Assembly: GCA_948567375.1 (NCBI GenBank)
Contig: OX419757.1
Span: forward strand, 54,250,001 to 54,314,000
Origin: Lunularia cruciata
Taxonomy: Eukaryota > Streptophyta > Marchantiopsida > Lunulariales > Lunulariaceae
Reading direction: 5' to 3'
DNA length: 64,000 bases
In this document: positions 21,230-34,214 of the stretch, one piece after another
Position numbering within the stretch: the first letter of the stretch is position 1
Layout: each line of letters begins with the position of its first letter
Position numbers and translations under genes: made by a program
The notes under the pieces: generated by a model
What the model saw: only the letters and a program-made list of their open reading frames with translations
Told to the model about the DNA's origin: nothing
Database searches by the model: none

Positions 21230-21915
21230 TTATTGACTTGCATTAAATAGGGGATAATCTTTCTCATGATCATCTTTTTGGCTCAACACAACCCCAATAG
21301 CCACCAATGAAGTATCCTTATATACATGAAAAAAAATTCCCAATATAGGGCTAGCATAATATGTGCTTCAACCAACTTGGTCTTCAACACCACTAAAGCA
21401 TCTTCTTGTTCTTTTGTCTAGATATAATCCTCCAACTTCTTAAGGAACTTTGTTACAAAGAGCTACCCAAATTGCATTGTTTGCAATAAAAATCTTGTAA
21501 TAACTTATATGGCCCAACAAGACTTTGAGTTCTCAAATATTTATAGGTGCTTCAAGGTCATTAATAATTTTTACTTTCTCCACATCAACTTCAATTCCTC
21601 TTCTTAATACGCTATGACCAAGCAAAATGCCTTCTATCATGGCAAAGAAATATTTTCTGGATGAAGTGCAAACCTTGTCATACAACATCTCTCAAGAGTA
21701 CTCCAAAGGAATTAGACTTTACTTTGTCCAAAAGTGCAAAAGTCATCAATGAATACTTCCACAAACTTTTAAAGGAAGTTTATAAAATTTTCATTCATCA
21801 TCCTTTGGAAGGTTGTAGGTGCATTGCATAGGCAAAAACTAAAAAGTATTTGGTTATATGCATATGTGATCAATTGGTCATGAAGGTGGTCTTATCCTTA
21901 TCTTTTGCACAGTTA

Positions 21916-22047
21916 GATACTTCATTTTATCTTGAAGATTACTTCCTCTATGAAGCAACCTGGGAGCCTACTGCCAATTTGACACATGCACCGGTGTTGG
22001 TGCAAGCATTTGAGCAACAATTGCACAACGAGGATGTTGCGTTTTAA
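21916..22047 (+). pseudogene. Chromodomain tail of a C-family integrase
   Basis: Translation YEATWEPTANLTHAPVLVQA followed by FEQQ matches the C-terminal half of chromodomains (EATWEP is the hallmark) and the corresponding 3' region of element C near 44560-44640. The rest of this element is missing on the left, so it is a 3' fragment. Confidence 0.65.
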
Positions 22048-22060
22048 AAGGAGGGAGGTA

Positions 22061-22798
22061 TGTAATACCAAGAGCTAGCCATATGATTTAGATGTGAAAT
22101 TTGGTTTGGTAACATCTAGAATGATGTTATAAATAATGGTAAAAATAGATCAGATAGAAGGATCACCAAAAGAGTACTTTTACTAATAGAATAGAAATCA
22201 AAATAGACTTGAGAACCTTAGAACCAATAGCTAGACATATGATTTAAAGGTGAGAATTGGTTTGGTAACATTTGGAAGGATGTTACACATGATGGACTCA
22301 ACAGATTGGAAAGAGGTATCACCAAAAGGGGACTTCTACTAATAGAGTATGAATCTAAATATGCTTGAAATCTTTGAAGGCAATTTTGGAGGCCTAAACG
22401 GATGAATTATTGAAAATTGTCAAATTCTCCTCCAAACGAAGGGAGGAAAGGCTGGCCTTCCCTCCTCCCTGGCTTGTCTTGTCAAGAGCTTTCCAATGGT
22501 ACCTTACTCACATGATTTTGAGACTCCTACAAGAAGATTCCCTAAAAGATTTCCTCCGGTCAAAGCTTGTTTGACCAACCAGATAGGACCTAGGCCAACA
22601 TGTCACCCATCCAAGTGAGTAATCCAAGGGTGGAGCTTGTTGACATGTCACCTATCTGTGTGCCTAATCCTTTGATGGAGCTTCCTTGGAGGAGATCCTC
22701 TTTGTCTATATAATAAAGAGAAGGTGCTCCTTTGGGGCACCAAATGTTGAGTGTTTAATTTATGTTTCTCTCTCTTTTCTTGTCCTTGGAGTATTACA
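22061..22798 (+). repeat. 3' LTR of a C-family element with internal duplication
   Basis: Starts TGTAATACC after the purine-rich AAAAGGAGGGAGG and ends GTATTACA. Similar to the LTRs at 33613-34197 and 44657-45255. Longer (738 bp) because its first ~160 bp are tandemly duplicated (22061-22222 and 22223-22380, diverged). Confidence 0.7.
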
Positions 22799-23297
22799 CA
22801 TGTCTAGCTACCTGATCTAGGATTGCATCTATAAAGAGCAATAGATGATGATCCTTCTTGGTAACTGCATTGAGTTTTTAAGAGTCATGACATACTCAAA
22901 GTTTTCACATATTCTTCTTAGGTACAATAACAATAAGAGACATATACTTGCTATTGAAGATAGGGAAATTCACAACCCACAAGTACTTATCTATCTCACC
23001 TTTGACCAACAAAAAGTACTTCAGCTTTAGTCTTTATTGTCTTTTCCTCTCTAATATGGCTCCTTCTACCAAATCAATTATGTGCTCCTTAAACTACTTA
23101 GGTATGCATAAATTCTATGGTATAGGCAATAAAATCTTGGAACTCATAGAACATAAGCACATAGACCTCATTTTCATCCAAAGTTACATTCTTTGAAGTC
23201 TTGAGTACCTTACTCTTGGCCAATATCACCTCCAAATAGTTGTCATAATGCCTTCAAAAGGACTCATAGAGCTCACACCTAGCTTAGCTAAATTTTG

Positions 23298-23723
23298 CTA
23301 TTGCTCATCCCTATAAAGATCACTTTCATTTGCTAGATCTTCAGCCTTTTCCTTGTCCTCATCCACTTTGTAGCATTCCAAATAGTTCACCAAATTATTT
23401 CTTGAAGAACCACTTGAGGTTCCATCCAAGGAATCAATAGTACCTCCTTCATCTAAGGACAAAGTCTCTCCATAATGCAAAATAATTTTCTAGCATATAG
23501 TTATTATCTTTTGATTAACTTTGACAAAATCCTTGAATTTCAACTTGTGATTATGCCAATCAATGGTTACATGATAATTATACAACCATGGTTTGCCAAT
23601 TAGCACTAAGTAACTATACTTTGATATTGGCAAAGAGTAATATAGTTCAGATGAAACTAAACTCCTCCAATAGTAGTCAACACATTGGATAAGACTCTTC
23701 TCTACATCTGATCTACTAATCAC
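23298..23723 (-). pseudogene. Protease-to-RT region of element G
   Basis: The minus strand between 23723 and 23490 is open for 77 codons with YSYLVLIGKPWLYNYHVTID, resembling the LxLGRPWL stretch near the C-terminus of plant gypsy proteases. The following 60-codon stretch (23480-23298) is acidic and serine-rich, like linkers before RT. Supported by position only. Confidence 0.45.
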
Positions 23724-26221
23724 AAAATATGGAGTGTTGGTTCAAACTTGAAGAACCCTATCTGATGAGTTGTGGCTTTAATAATCATGTTGAATCTTGA
23801 CCTTGAATCATTGAGACCAATTTTATAATAAAACTAAAGATCTCTACTTCAATCTTTGGAAAACCCAAATCTTCTTGCTCAATGTAATAAATAACTAGAA
23901 GCTCTATCTACTTTCTCCTCTTGACATGCTCAAGAGCTAAGTCAAGTTGCTTCTTGTAAAGCTTATTATCCTACCAAAGTTGCTTATAGGTGACATTAGC
24001 AAGTGTTGATGCTAAGTATGACAGAATATCATATTGAGGCACACCAAGGAGTGTTGTGAAATTATTGCATTTTCATTTCGGTTCCTCATTCCTATTCATA
24101 GATTCCTTATCCTCTCTACTTAACCTCACAGGTGTGGTACCCGTTTCTAGGTAGTGTGGTGCTCATATTTCTTCAAAATTTGCTTTTTTTTATCAAGCTT
24201 AAGTGCTAAGAGAACCATGGAAAATGAATTAGGAGAAGTACCTCAACAAGAAAGGTACTTGGAGGAGTGACCTTGAGAAGCTAGGGTGGGAGAAGCACTC
24301 AAAGGGATGTAGGATAATCTTAAGTACTTGTAGGCTGACCTACTTGCAGGATATTTAGCACTTGGAGAGATGTAGGATAATCTTGAATGATTGCAAGAAG
24401 AATGAGTTTGGGGGCCAAATGAGCTACATGGCCAAGTATCAAGGTGGTAAGCAAAATTGTGTCATAAAGGAAACAAGAATCACTCAAAGAGGTATAGAAT
24501 GACCTTGAGTGCCAGAGGATGGAACAACACTTGGAGTGCTAAGGGATCATTTGGAGTGCTTGCAAGATACGTAGCACTTGGAGTGCCAATAAGTAAGATA
24601 TATGGGCCAAGTGCCACCTTGGCACTAAGAAGGAAGTACCACCACAATTTGAACTCATTGCCAATTGCACTTACCTCTACCAACACTTGCTGCCAAGGAC
24701 CATTGCCTACAAGATAACCATTGGCACTTGATGAGCACGTATAGCATAGGAAGAAGTGGTTTACAAATGGATTTCCGGCATGTGGGAGAGTGATTTTGCC
24801 TGAGGATGACATGCAAAGGTCTTTGCCTGCATAAAAAAAAGTACCTACATGCTCTATAACCACCAAAGTGTTGGAATGACCAGGATCTAGGTGTATAAAT
24901 TGAAGTGCTTGGCCTATGGTGGCAAATTTTGCAAATCAATCCATCAACTTAGCTGATCAAGTAGTATCTTGCAAATTTTTGTGAAGTAGTGAGTACTTAG
25001 AGTTGTTTTTGAAAGTGGCGCTCAGCACAATCTTAGATACTTGGTGTGAAGTAAGGAAATTGGAGTAGTACATCAATAGCTTGTAGCATCCTTTTGTGTG
25101 CAAGAATCATGGTAGTTGCTCCTAAGACTTATAGGAAGGCACCCAAGGCCATCCTTAGATCCCTTATTTTGAACAAATGTGCAGTCTATTATAGGATGGA
25201 TGTAATTATAAGTAAGAACTTGGAATTCCTACCCTAGAATTGGGAGTTGTGACACTTTCATATGATCCATGAGATGAGAGGCAAGAGAGAAAAGCCTTCA
25301 AGGGGAATGTGGGGTAATCGATTGAATTGGACTAAGGACCATAAGTGAATGGTACTCAGCCTGGATGCTAGGGTTGTAGGAGCCATGATAATAGACACTA
25401 AATTTGTAGGTAAGGATCTAACTGTTGAGGTCAAGAGCCATGTGACAACCCGACAAATATCACTTTTGCGGTAATTGGGAAAGTTTGTTCTTGTAGAGAT
25501 ATGATTAAAAATGTCCAAATACAAAGCAAAGTAACCAAATTAGTTCTTCTTGGTTGTGTCTTTAATCTCTTAGGTAGAAACAACATCTAGAAGAGAGTAG
25601 CAAGCATTGCTCATAGTCTTGTCACAAATTAATACTTCTTAATCATAAATCCATCAAATTTTGTCCAAAAAATCTTGATTGTGATGATTCAGTCTCTCAC
25701 AAAAATGACACTTCATTGCAAAACAACTTCACTCAGAATTGTGTTCCACCCCACCATTGAAAGCACAACTTCCTCAATCAAAATTGCTTCACATCAACAT
25801 TGTGCTATACTCACCAATGCAGAATACTACCAACACTACAATTCCTCTCAGATTTGTCAAGGAATTGCTCTAATTGCACTTCACTCAAGATCAAACACAT
25901 AGAATGAGCATCAAGGTTGCGGAATCCACCATCCCAACAAACACATTATTTGCACTTTAGAATTTTCCACACACTCACAAACAAAAACATAGCGTTGATA
26001 CTCAGAATTAAGCTCAAGCGACAAGCACTACTTCACAACACTTTGCTTTATCTATTCTCAGAATTATGAGCACTGAACAACAACATAATGCAAATGCCTC
26101 CTTTAAATAGGCAAAGCTCTTTAGCAATTATCTAACTAATATACCATTTTCTAACAACTTTTACCAACCTATAGATCCAAAATGACAATGCACCTCTTCA
26201 TATTTGCCTCTTCATATCTCA
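23724..26221. other. Unassigned repeat-derived sequence
   Basis: AT-rich with no convincing coding region on either strand. It may include the decayed gag of element G. Between about 24250 and 24720 a short phrase of the type CACTTGGAGNG(A/C) with GTAGGATAATCTT recurs several times at irregular spacing, an imperfect repeat array. A TGTGACACTTTCATATG stretch at about 25246 might be a degraded LTR end, but no partner was found. Confidence 0.35.
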
Positions 26222-28620
26222 AAATTGTTGCTACTCCAATCAAATGTCTACTTCTTCTTCAACTTCCAAACCCAAAGTAACTACACCTACTACTCTATCC
26301 TTGGGTTTTACAACTAATAACTCTTCTACCAATTCTAACACCTCTCCCTCTTGATCTACAACTCCCGTCATGGGCAATCTATGTACATCTTCTTCTTGCA
26401 ACCCATCCTTCTCTAATATCTCCAATGGCAACTCCAAAGATATTTGTACTCCTACCTCTTCTACTTTGGGTTTGACATCCTTTTGAAGTTTATCTACTTC
26501 TAACTTAACTAAATCTAATTGAATTGTGATATTGTCTTCCACTTCCAATATCTTCCTATCTACACAAGTTTTGAGGCTAATCAATAATGCATTCAAATCC
26601 TTATTCTTTGCATTTCTTGTCTACTACACCAACAATCTTAACTCATGGAGTCTTGTTTCTTCAACTCTTATACTAGCTTCAATACTCAACATTACTTTCA
26701 TCTTCACTACTATCTCCTTCAATGGCTCAAGCCTCATCCTTCTCTCATGTTCCTTATCCGCCTGCTAGTCTTCTTGATACATTGCCAGATCTGCCTCAAA
26801 CTCGGCTTTCACATTCACATTCTCATTCTCCTTCTCTTTTTGCACTATCTTCTCTTCCAGATTACAAAGTAGTTCCCGCAATCTTTCTTCTTCTCTATAC
26901 CACATTTTTAACTCTCTTTGCCAAAGTTGCTTCTTCTCTTCTACACTCTACATCACTTTATCAAGTTATTGCTCCTTCTTTGCCACCCTCGCCATAGCAT
27001 GGATGACTTCTATTCAAGAATCAACAAATTGTTGCTTCAAGATTTCATACTCAACTATGTGTCTTTCCCTGGCTATGACATTCTGTTTTATTATTCTATC
27101 TTTACTCCCCACTTCTCTCTTTAAATTTTCAATTAACTGATTCTGTACTATTGCATCTACTTGCAGTATCTCCTTTTGCTCCTCTCCTTGGGTTAAACTC
27201 ACCTTCAACTCCAAGTTTTCTACTTCTAACCGCTCCAGCAACTGCAAAGCAGTTTTTACCTCAAGATACTATGACTGCATTTCTTTCTTCTTCTTCACCA
27301 TCTTCATCAGCAACGGGCAGACAATCCCCCTTAGATACTCCACCCCTCCAATCTGGTTCCCTTCTCTGCCTAACAATCTTTTTCTCAATTGGAGTCATCT
27401 GATTGGAATCTGATTGATTTCTTGCTCCCCAGACTCTCACTTTCCATTTCTCTCCTTTGCCTTGGCCCCGCCTCATACATCATGATTCTTCTTGATCTAA
27501 TACCTTTCTAGATGATAACCTTCTCTTCCAATTTCTCTGGAACTTCCTCTTCTTCTTTTTGGTTATCTTTGTCCAGCTTTCCCTCTTCTTCCTCCAATAT
27601 CGGCTGCATCTCCACTTTGTCCTCACTCTCGCTACTCGCTTCACCACTTTGCAATGTGAGTTTGGGTTACTTTTCTCTCTCCAAGTCTTTTGACTTGTAC
27701 TTGGCCTCACCTTCTGATTCTTCCTCCAACAATGCTATTATCCCCATGTCTTTCTTTAGGTTCACTTTCTTGGTCTTTCGTGGTCTCATAGCTATCACTT
27801 CTTCTTTGGGTCGACTCCTCTTCTTCAACTTTGGAGCAATCATTGCCAATCTCACACTTTGCCTCGTCCGTGCGTAGTACTCATCACTGCTTCTAATTTG
27901 AAGAATGTACTATTGCTTGTCCTCATCAGCATCTCTCCTCAAGTTGGGATGGAAGTGCAACACCATCTTGTGGCGCTCTGCCACATTCAGTACATTCAAT
28001 CCCAAGTAAAAATGGGCTCCAAATAGCACAATGTAGTGTAGAGGTGTCTTATCCCGTAAATTCCACACCATTTATCTCGTGTGCTAATGAAAGCACTTGC
28101 CCAATTGATGGGTTCCCTTGCAAACATCTTATGGAAAAACATCACTTGGTGTTTCATCACATAAGTGGTTTGCTCCGGCTTGAAGATGGCCATCATTGCT
28201 CCTACAATGCCTCTCCTCATAGGGTCCTTATAACTCTTGACCTTTTATCTATTCTTTGTGCGTTTTGAAGAAAAGGCATCTCTTACTTCCTGGGTTTCTT
28301 CAACTACCTTTCCTCTTGCCAAGAATGTGGCTCCTTGCTCCTCACCCACCTCTCTTCTGAGTACTAACCTCCAATCTGACTATGTCCATTGAGCCGGATT
28401 TCCTCTCTTATCTTTTGCCTTGGGTCCATCCAGACACTTACTCTCTATTATCTTGGTCATGAAACTTGGAAAGCTAATGTTCTTGTTCCATGCCAAAAAC
28501 GTGATCCAAAGCTTGCTCAAGACTTTGGTCTTGGCGATCACATCTAACCTCCAAATTGCATGATTTCTCACTACAAATTCTGAGTTCTTCTTCACACCTC
28601 TCATCTTACTCTCCTCCACT
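26222..28620 (-). pseudogene. Protein X copy 2 (decayed, charged/coiled-coil)
   Basis: Several overlapping minus-strand open stretches. The N-terminal part near 28220-28000 contains TTYVMKHQVMFFHKMFAREP then INWASAF, similar to the other X copies (FF..MF....I.WA..F pattern). A lysine/glutamate-rich linker follows (about 27860-27480), then a long hydrophobic-charged region likely to be coiled coil (VKLEVDKLQKDVKPKVEEVG at about 26500). Frameshifts and stops throughout. Function unknown. It could be a host-derived or element-encoded structural protein. Confidence 0.5.
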
Positions 28621-28879
28621 TTGGGTTGGTGACAACTCTTCCGCTTGATTCCTAGACTAACAATCTTGACTTCCTCTCAATGCACAAATGCTTCCCTTAC
28701 TACAATCCCTTTTCTAAAATCTCCCTTAAGACAACTTCTTTATGGCGATGGAAGGTTACTTGTCATTCTTCCTCTCTTCATCTAAATCCTGAATCTTATA
28801 GTGGCGTGTCTCCTTAGTCTCTCTTCACTTTGAGCTTCTACCAAAAAATCATACCTTCTGCATGCTCTTGTCAATGTCA

Positions 28880-31080
28880 ATTTTCCCCCGCTCATAGGCC
28901 AGCCATTTTTGTGTGTGGTACCTTCTTGAATATCCAACCCCAAAGGAAAGTTGTTACATTGTCTTCACCTCGGGTTGAACACCCCAAGATAAAGTTTCCT
29001 TACATTGAGTTGACTGCTGATAGGACCAATCCAAGTACTTTGTTTTTTGACATGAAGTCACTTTATTTTGGGTTACAACTTGAAGAAACTATTCTTTGCC
29101 TTTTGATGCCATATAGGTACAATACGTCTTCATCTATACACTTCTTCTTCAAATTAGGATGAAAACTAAGAAAACTAAAAATATGGGTACCACAAGCCAC
29201 TTTAACAATAAGCACTCCAAGAACAATAGATAGAGTGTTGCCAATTACAAGGACCCTACCCAAAGAGCTATTGTAGAAGTAGTTATGAAGCTTTTCAAAC
29301 AAAAACAAACCATTTACTTAACCAATGGTCATGAAATGTTCTTTGATTATATGTACGTAGGAGAGCTTATAGATTGGGCCAGAATGTTTGACAACCAAGC
29401 TCTTGCGCCAAGATTTTGAAGATGAAGGAAGAGTGACTTATATTGCTCCTTTGCAATGAATGCACCACTACATGAGCACAAATCTTCTAACCAAGGAAGA
29501 AAGGAAGAGGTTCCCTACCTATTTTCACCTTGCAAGTTATTTTGAAATGCAACCTGAAGGACCTACATAGATCATCAAGTATCAACTAGCATATATGAAT
29601 TTTGTAAAGATAGGCCAATTTGTCCCTATAAATGAAGAGTGGGCCTTGCCTAGGGCTCCAAAGAGGAAGAACAACTTCCCAAAGAAGAAACTACTTCCTC
29701 TAACCAAGGAGTCAAAGGTGAGTGCCTAAATTGTGAAAGTGTCCTCTTTGGAAGATGAGACCAAGGACACTAAGGTAGATGAAGATGAGGACAAAGAGGA
29801 GAACGTGTCCTTCACTTTGCAAGGATCAACCTCTACCTCAAGAGACAATGAAGAAGGAGAAGAACCTTGGGAAGATGCCCAATCTACTCCCCAAATGTAG
29901 GACCAAAACATGGATGAGAGCCATGTAGATAAAGATGAGCACATGGTGGAGGAGGTAACAGTGCCAAGCAAGCACTATTGAGTCTAGATGTGCAAGAAGA
30001 AGAAGCCATAGTAGAGGTGCAAGATAGTGCTAAGTGCTCAAAGGACCAAGAACTTTGGCCAAGAAGAGAAGAGGAGGCCGATGATCGCACAAAGGAAGAG
30101 TATTGAATTATAGATAATGCCAAAGAAGAAGAGGAGGTTGACATAATAATTGATCTTCTTGAGGTTGCACTTGAAGTGTAGATTGAAGTGCAAGAGACAC
30201 CCACAAAGTCCAAGTTGGTGCAAGTGTCAGAGTAAGAGGGCTTGAATTTCATCATTCATTTAGTAGGCACTACACTAAAATTATTGGAGGTAGTACTACC
30301 CTAATATCAAGCCAAGTGCCCTAATGTAGTGGACTACACCTTGTTGATCAAGGCCATGCACAAGCAGGTCTACACTTGGAAGGCCAAAGAAGACATTGTG
30401 AAGGATGAAGCAGCAAAGGCCAGAGATCTATACAAGGCAAAGGCTTCAAAGGTAAGTGCCTTGTTTCAAGAGAACCAAGAGCTAAAGAGGAGAAGTGCTA
30501 GTATTGAAAAAAAACAAGATCATCAGGCATCCAAGACCAAGAGGTTTGAAGGAGATTGGAAGACACTCCACCTTGAGTTTGATTAGTTCAAGAAGGAAGC
30601 TGAAGATCAACTTTACAAGAAGTGCCAAGAGGTGGATATCACTCAAAGTGATCTAAAGGAGAAGCATGGCTAAGTAGTAATGTTGGACATACTAATATAG
30701 GAGTATTGAAAGGAAGTGGCAACATAACTAGAATGTCTCATTGAGGAGGTAGAGGAAGAAATAATTAAGCATGCAAAAAGCCTCCAACTATCAGAAGAAT
30801 AGAAGGCCAAATGGGATAGGCAATTAAAGCAAAGAGAGAAGACCAATTGAAGACACTACGCCAACTAGAATAGACCCAAGCCTTGGAGATGCTAAAAGAA
30901 GAAGGAGAAATATGCACCTTGAGGATCAAGTGCCATTAATTGAAGATGCAAGTCTAGCACTTGCAAAATCAGGCCTACAAGGAAGAATGCATGAACAGCC
31001 TATCCTTGCACTTGAAGGAGCATTTGGACAAGAAGTTCAATGAAGTATGCTAGACCTTCTTGTCAGAGATAGTTAGGTAT
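28880..31080 (+). pseudogene. Protein X copy 3 (decayed, charged/coiled-coil)
   Basis: Plus strand, head to head with copy 2. Near 29295-29400 it reads KQTIYLTNGHEMFFDYMYVG then ELIDWARMF, the shared X motif. An acidic region follows (about 29640-30230). From 30329 there is an open 85-codon stretch with KAKEDIVKDEAAKARDLYK and QENQELKRR, a strong coiled-coil pattern continuing with stops to about 31080. Not recognised as any named family. Confidence 0.5.
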
Positions 31081-32225
31081 CAAGCCTAGACATATCAGCT
31101 TATTAGATACATAAGAGGTGAATGAAGTCCTTCACCTCTAGTAATTCTAATCCAAGGCACTCCTATGAGAGTCCTTTAGTAAGACAAGCATTCTTTAATA
31201 AGGATTGGATACTCAAAGTTGTATAAAGTCAAGCAATTTGAATAGGCTAGTCATGTTTGCACTCAACATTGTATGAATTTTAGACAAGTGCCTTCAGGTT
31301 TTTATAGGTACTTGGGGTTGTACAAATCTGGCTCCAAGACAAAGGGATCAAAATTCCATTGGCTAGGAGCTATATTTGTATATAAGGCTAAGTATCATTG
31401 GCTCTTGTGTTTGTTCTTTTGTGTAATGTAGCCTTTGATCACTAGTAAAGAGTGAACCTACTTCTTTGCAAGATCTGTGTCCTACATTTTGTATGTTGTT
31501 CAATGTCAAGGCAAGAGTAGAGGTAAGGAATTTCACAATAGGTCTTCAATGCTTAGTGCCAAGCAGGTACTTGTCCTTGATCAAGGTGTGGACTAAATGA
31601 TTTTAAGGAGTGAACTTGTGCAATGGGTGGATTGGGAAGCTCACCACAGAGGTAGTACCATGGAACTGAAAATTTTAGACAAGGAGTAGCAAGAACTTCA
31701 AACCTACAAGTGCCTTTTGGGAAGCGTAGAACATACTTGTATGCATTGCATCTTTGGAATAGAGTGGCACTTGGAATTGGGCAAATTATCACCTTCAAGA
31801 GCAATCCTAGCTAGATTTTAAAGTGAAAATGATTACTTTATGATTTCCTTTTTTGCTGTAATGTGCCACAAAAGGTGACACTATTCTCTTTTTATGAGTG
31901 GTTCCTACCCAAGAGGTTAAACAAGAAACAATAAATGAATTGCTAACAAGTGTATTTTGCTTCACTCTTAGGCATTTCCAAACAATATCCTTGAAGAAAG
32001 AAACCATTCTTACTGACTATACTATAAGTACGTCAACACTAAGCTATCACAAGGATTCCTTGACTTTGGAGGTCTAATCTTTTAAAATTTTCTCCCTCAA
32101 AAGTAGTGACATATCATGTTTCAGAATTATGATGGGAGGAACTTCCTTTGCAAGCTTTTAGTTCATTATATAAGAGTTCTTCAACTTCACCTCTTATGTA
32201 GGAAAAATTATACCCAAAGGAGCAT
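31081..32225. other. Unassigned AT-rich sequence
   Basis: Follows the end of X copy 3 up to the LTR of element E. Only short open frames (under 85 codons) with no recognisable motif. The sequence before 32226 (ACCCAAAGGAGCAT) would hold the target duplication of E, but the other end of E is not preserved. Confidence 0.35.
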
Positions 32226-32309
32226 TGTAAAAGACCAAGGAGAGAAATAAGAGAATGTACAATCAAATTTAAACTTTCAAATGAGTGGCACTCCAATAGC
32301 TTGAGCTTG

Positions 32310-32406
<97 letters not shown>

Positions 32407-32659
32407 ACTTGGTTTCAAAGCCTCCAAAGAAATTTCCTTCTAGAAATTGTCTCACTTGGGGTGCAAGCTAAGCTAGCTATTTACTTGGCATACAAGCTAA
32501 GCTAGTTGCTAACTTGGCATACAAGTTACTTAACTCTTAGAAAGGGCTTAAGAGCTTCTCACCAAGAAGCTTCTACCACATTCTTAGAGAGTTTTCTAAC
32601 TACGTGCTAGTTTTAGTACTTGTAAGCTATATTTAGCTTTTGCTAACTCCATGTTATTA
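32226..32659 (-). repeat. 3' LTR of element E (minus strand) with TA microsatellite
   Basis: Begins TGTAAAAGACCAAGGAG, the reverse complement of the LTR end of element D, and ends near CTCCATGTTATTA, the counterpart of the D LTR start. It carries scattered AAGCTTCT motifs as in D. A perfect TA dinucleotide run of about 90 bp occupies 32313-32402. Confidence 0.7.
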
Positions 32660-33612
32660 AATATTCTTCCACTACTAGTTGGTTATGTTCTTGTTGCTAT
32701 GAAATATTCAAACTCTTTATAGCCACATGCCTATTCCAAGAATGAGAAAGAAGCTCCTATGTTGCATTGTGTGAAGAGGATATCCTTCCCAAAGGATCTT
32801 ATATTCAATGTGTTGATAGTGACAATGTTGGATGTTATGATGTGCAAGAATATAGTCAACTTTGAATTCTTCATGATAGTTAACAAAGATTGGAGGAAGA
32901 GGAGGTTGGTATTGATATGAAAAGAAGATGGATTAGAAACAAAGGGTTTTAACTTTGAGACATGGGAGATAGGATGGATTTTCATATGATTAAAAAGTTC
33001 AAGTTTCTAGACAACAAGACAAATTATCTTAATAATATCCATTGGACTCATCCAATTAGGAGCAATTCTGCAAACTTGGGTGTCAAGAGGGAGAGAAAGG
33101 TTACTAGAGGAGAAAATAACCTTATTATCTATTTGAAAGGTGAGATACTAACAATGTTCATCAACATACTATTTTTGCCAATTTTGAGCACCAAGGAGAG
33201 AAGACTTAGCTTAGTGTAAGAACATAGATAACTTGGACAAGAAGGTGGAAGTATGAGGGACTTAAGATGGCGGTGGGGCAAGAAGAGGATTTGGAACAAG
33301 TGGATCTTGTCCATATTAAGGAAGAAGGAAGAGAATCTAGTACTTTTCTATTTTGAATGATTGTTGGTAAACTTGGCAATTGCAAGACAAGTATCTCAAT
33401 TGGGGTGATTTACTTTCTCTATTTACCCATCAATTTGAGGAAGTTAGGCTATAGATAAGGTAAGCTTGATGCAAAGTCGCTTGAAAAATGCTTGCCAAAA
33501 CTACCAATCACAATCAAACATGAGAACACTTGGCGTTCCATTATGCTTGAAGACCATATCAAAGTAGATCTAGACCAATGTTGGAGCATCTACTTTATCC
33601 ACAATAGATACC
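32660..33612 (-). pseudogene. Integrase C-terminus and chromodomain of element E, first part
   Basis: Minus-strand open stretch 32985-32731 reads MKIHPISHVSKLKPFVSNPS, the same as the pre-chromodomain region of element D (MRIHPIFHVSKLKPFFPNPS). The chromodomain lies at about 32860-32680 and the integrase core at about 33560-33000, matching D in reverse complement. It breaks off at 33612, where element C is inserted, and resumes at 45256. Confidence 0.72.
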
Positions 33613-34197
33613 TATAATACCATTAGCTAAGAATATTATCTAGAGGTATAAATTGGCTTAGAAATATTTGGAAAGATTTTATATATGATTTTCTAAGTAG
33701 ATCAGATAAAGGTGTCACCAAAAGAATACTTTCACTAATAGGGTAGAGGTCAAAACACCGTAAAAACCTCAAAGCTAAATTTGGAGGTCTCAATGGATGA
33801 ATTAAGCCTAAAAAATAGAAGGCTTCCCCCTTTTTAGAACAAAATTTGTTGCCTTCTCCCTCCTATGTTTGTCTCATCAAGAGCTTTCTAATGGTACCTC
33901 ATCCATGTTGCTTTGAGCTTCCTATAAGAAGATTCACTAAAGGTTCTTTTGGATCAAAAATTTTTGACGAACCAAATAGGACAAGGGCCAACATGTCACC
34001 CATCCATGAGTAGATCTCACTAACATATCACAAATCCATGTATTTGGTCTAAAGGTGTAGCTCCTTTGAGGAGATCCTCCTTACTACATAACAAAGACAA
34101 GGTGCTCTTTTGAAGACATTGGAGTATTGAGGGCTAAAGCCTTGTATCTCTTCTCTTGTGTTTCTCTTAGGGGTTCTCTTGTTCTCAAAATATTACA
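33613..34197 (+). repeat. 5' LTR of element C
   Basis: Starts TATAATACC (TGTAATACC in the sister LTRs at 22061 and 44657) and ends ATATTACA just before the primer-binding site. Contains the shared CACCAAAAGA(G/A)TAC and CTTTCTAATGGTACCTC stretches. Confidence 0.78.
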
Positions 34198-34198
34198 A

Positions 34199-34214
34199 TG
34201 GTATTAGAGTAGGC
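34199..34214 (+). promoter_or_regulatory. Primer-binding site of element C (initiator tRNA-Met type)
   Basis: TGGTATTAGAGTAGGC, one base after the 5' LTR. It differs slightly from TGGTATCAGAGC, the usual plant tRNA-iMet-complementary site, which occurs unmutated in element D at 38912. Confidence 0.75.

Larger units (their letters stand above)
21250..23100 (-). pseudogene. Reverse transcriptase remnant of element G, split by a C-family fragment
   Basis: The right-hand part (22799-23100, minus) reads KKDHHLLLFIDAILDQVARH, matching the RT finger region. The left-hand part (21250-21915, minus) resumes with AKDKDKTTFMTN, the RT motif that follows. Between them lies the 3' end of a C-type element at about 21920-22798. 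Frames are decayed. The order fits one interrupted minus-strand gypsy pol. Confidence 0.62.

Noticed and set aside
24480-24866. 128-codon minus-strand open frame
   Set aside because: No recognisable motif, overlapped by another open frame of equal quality; likely chance.
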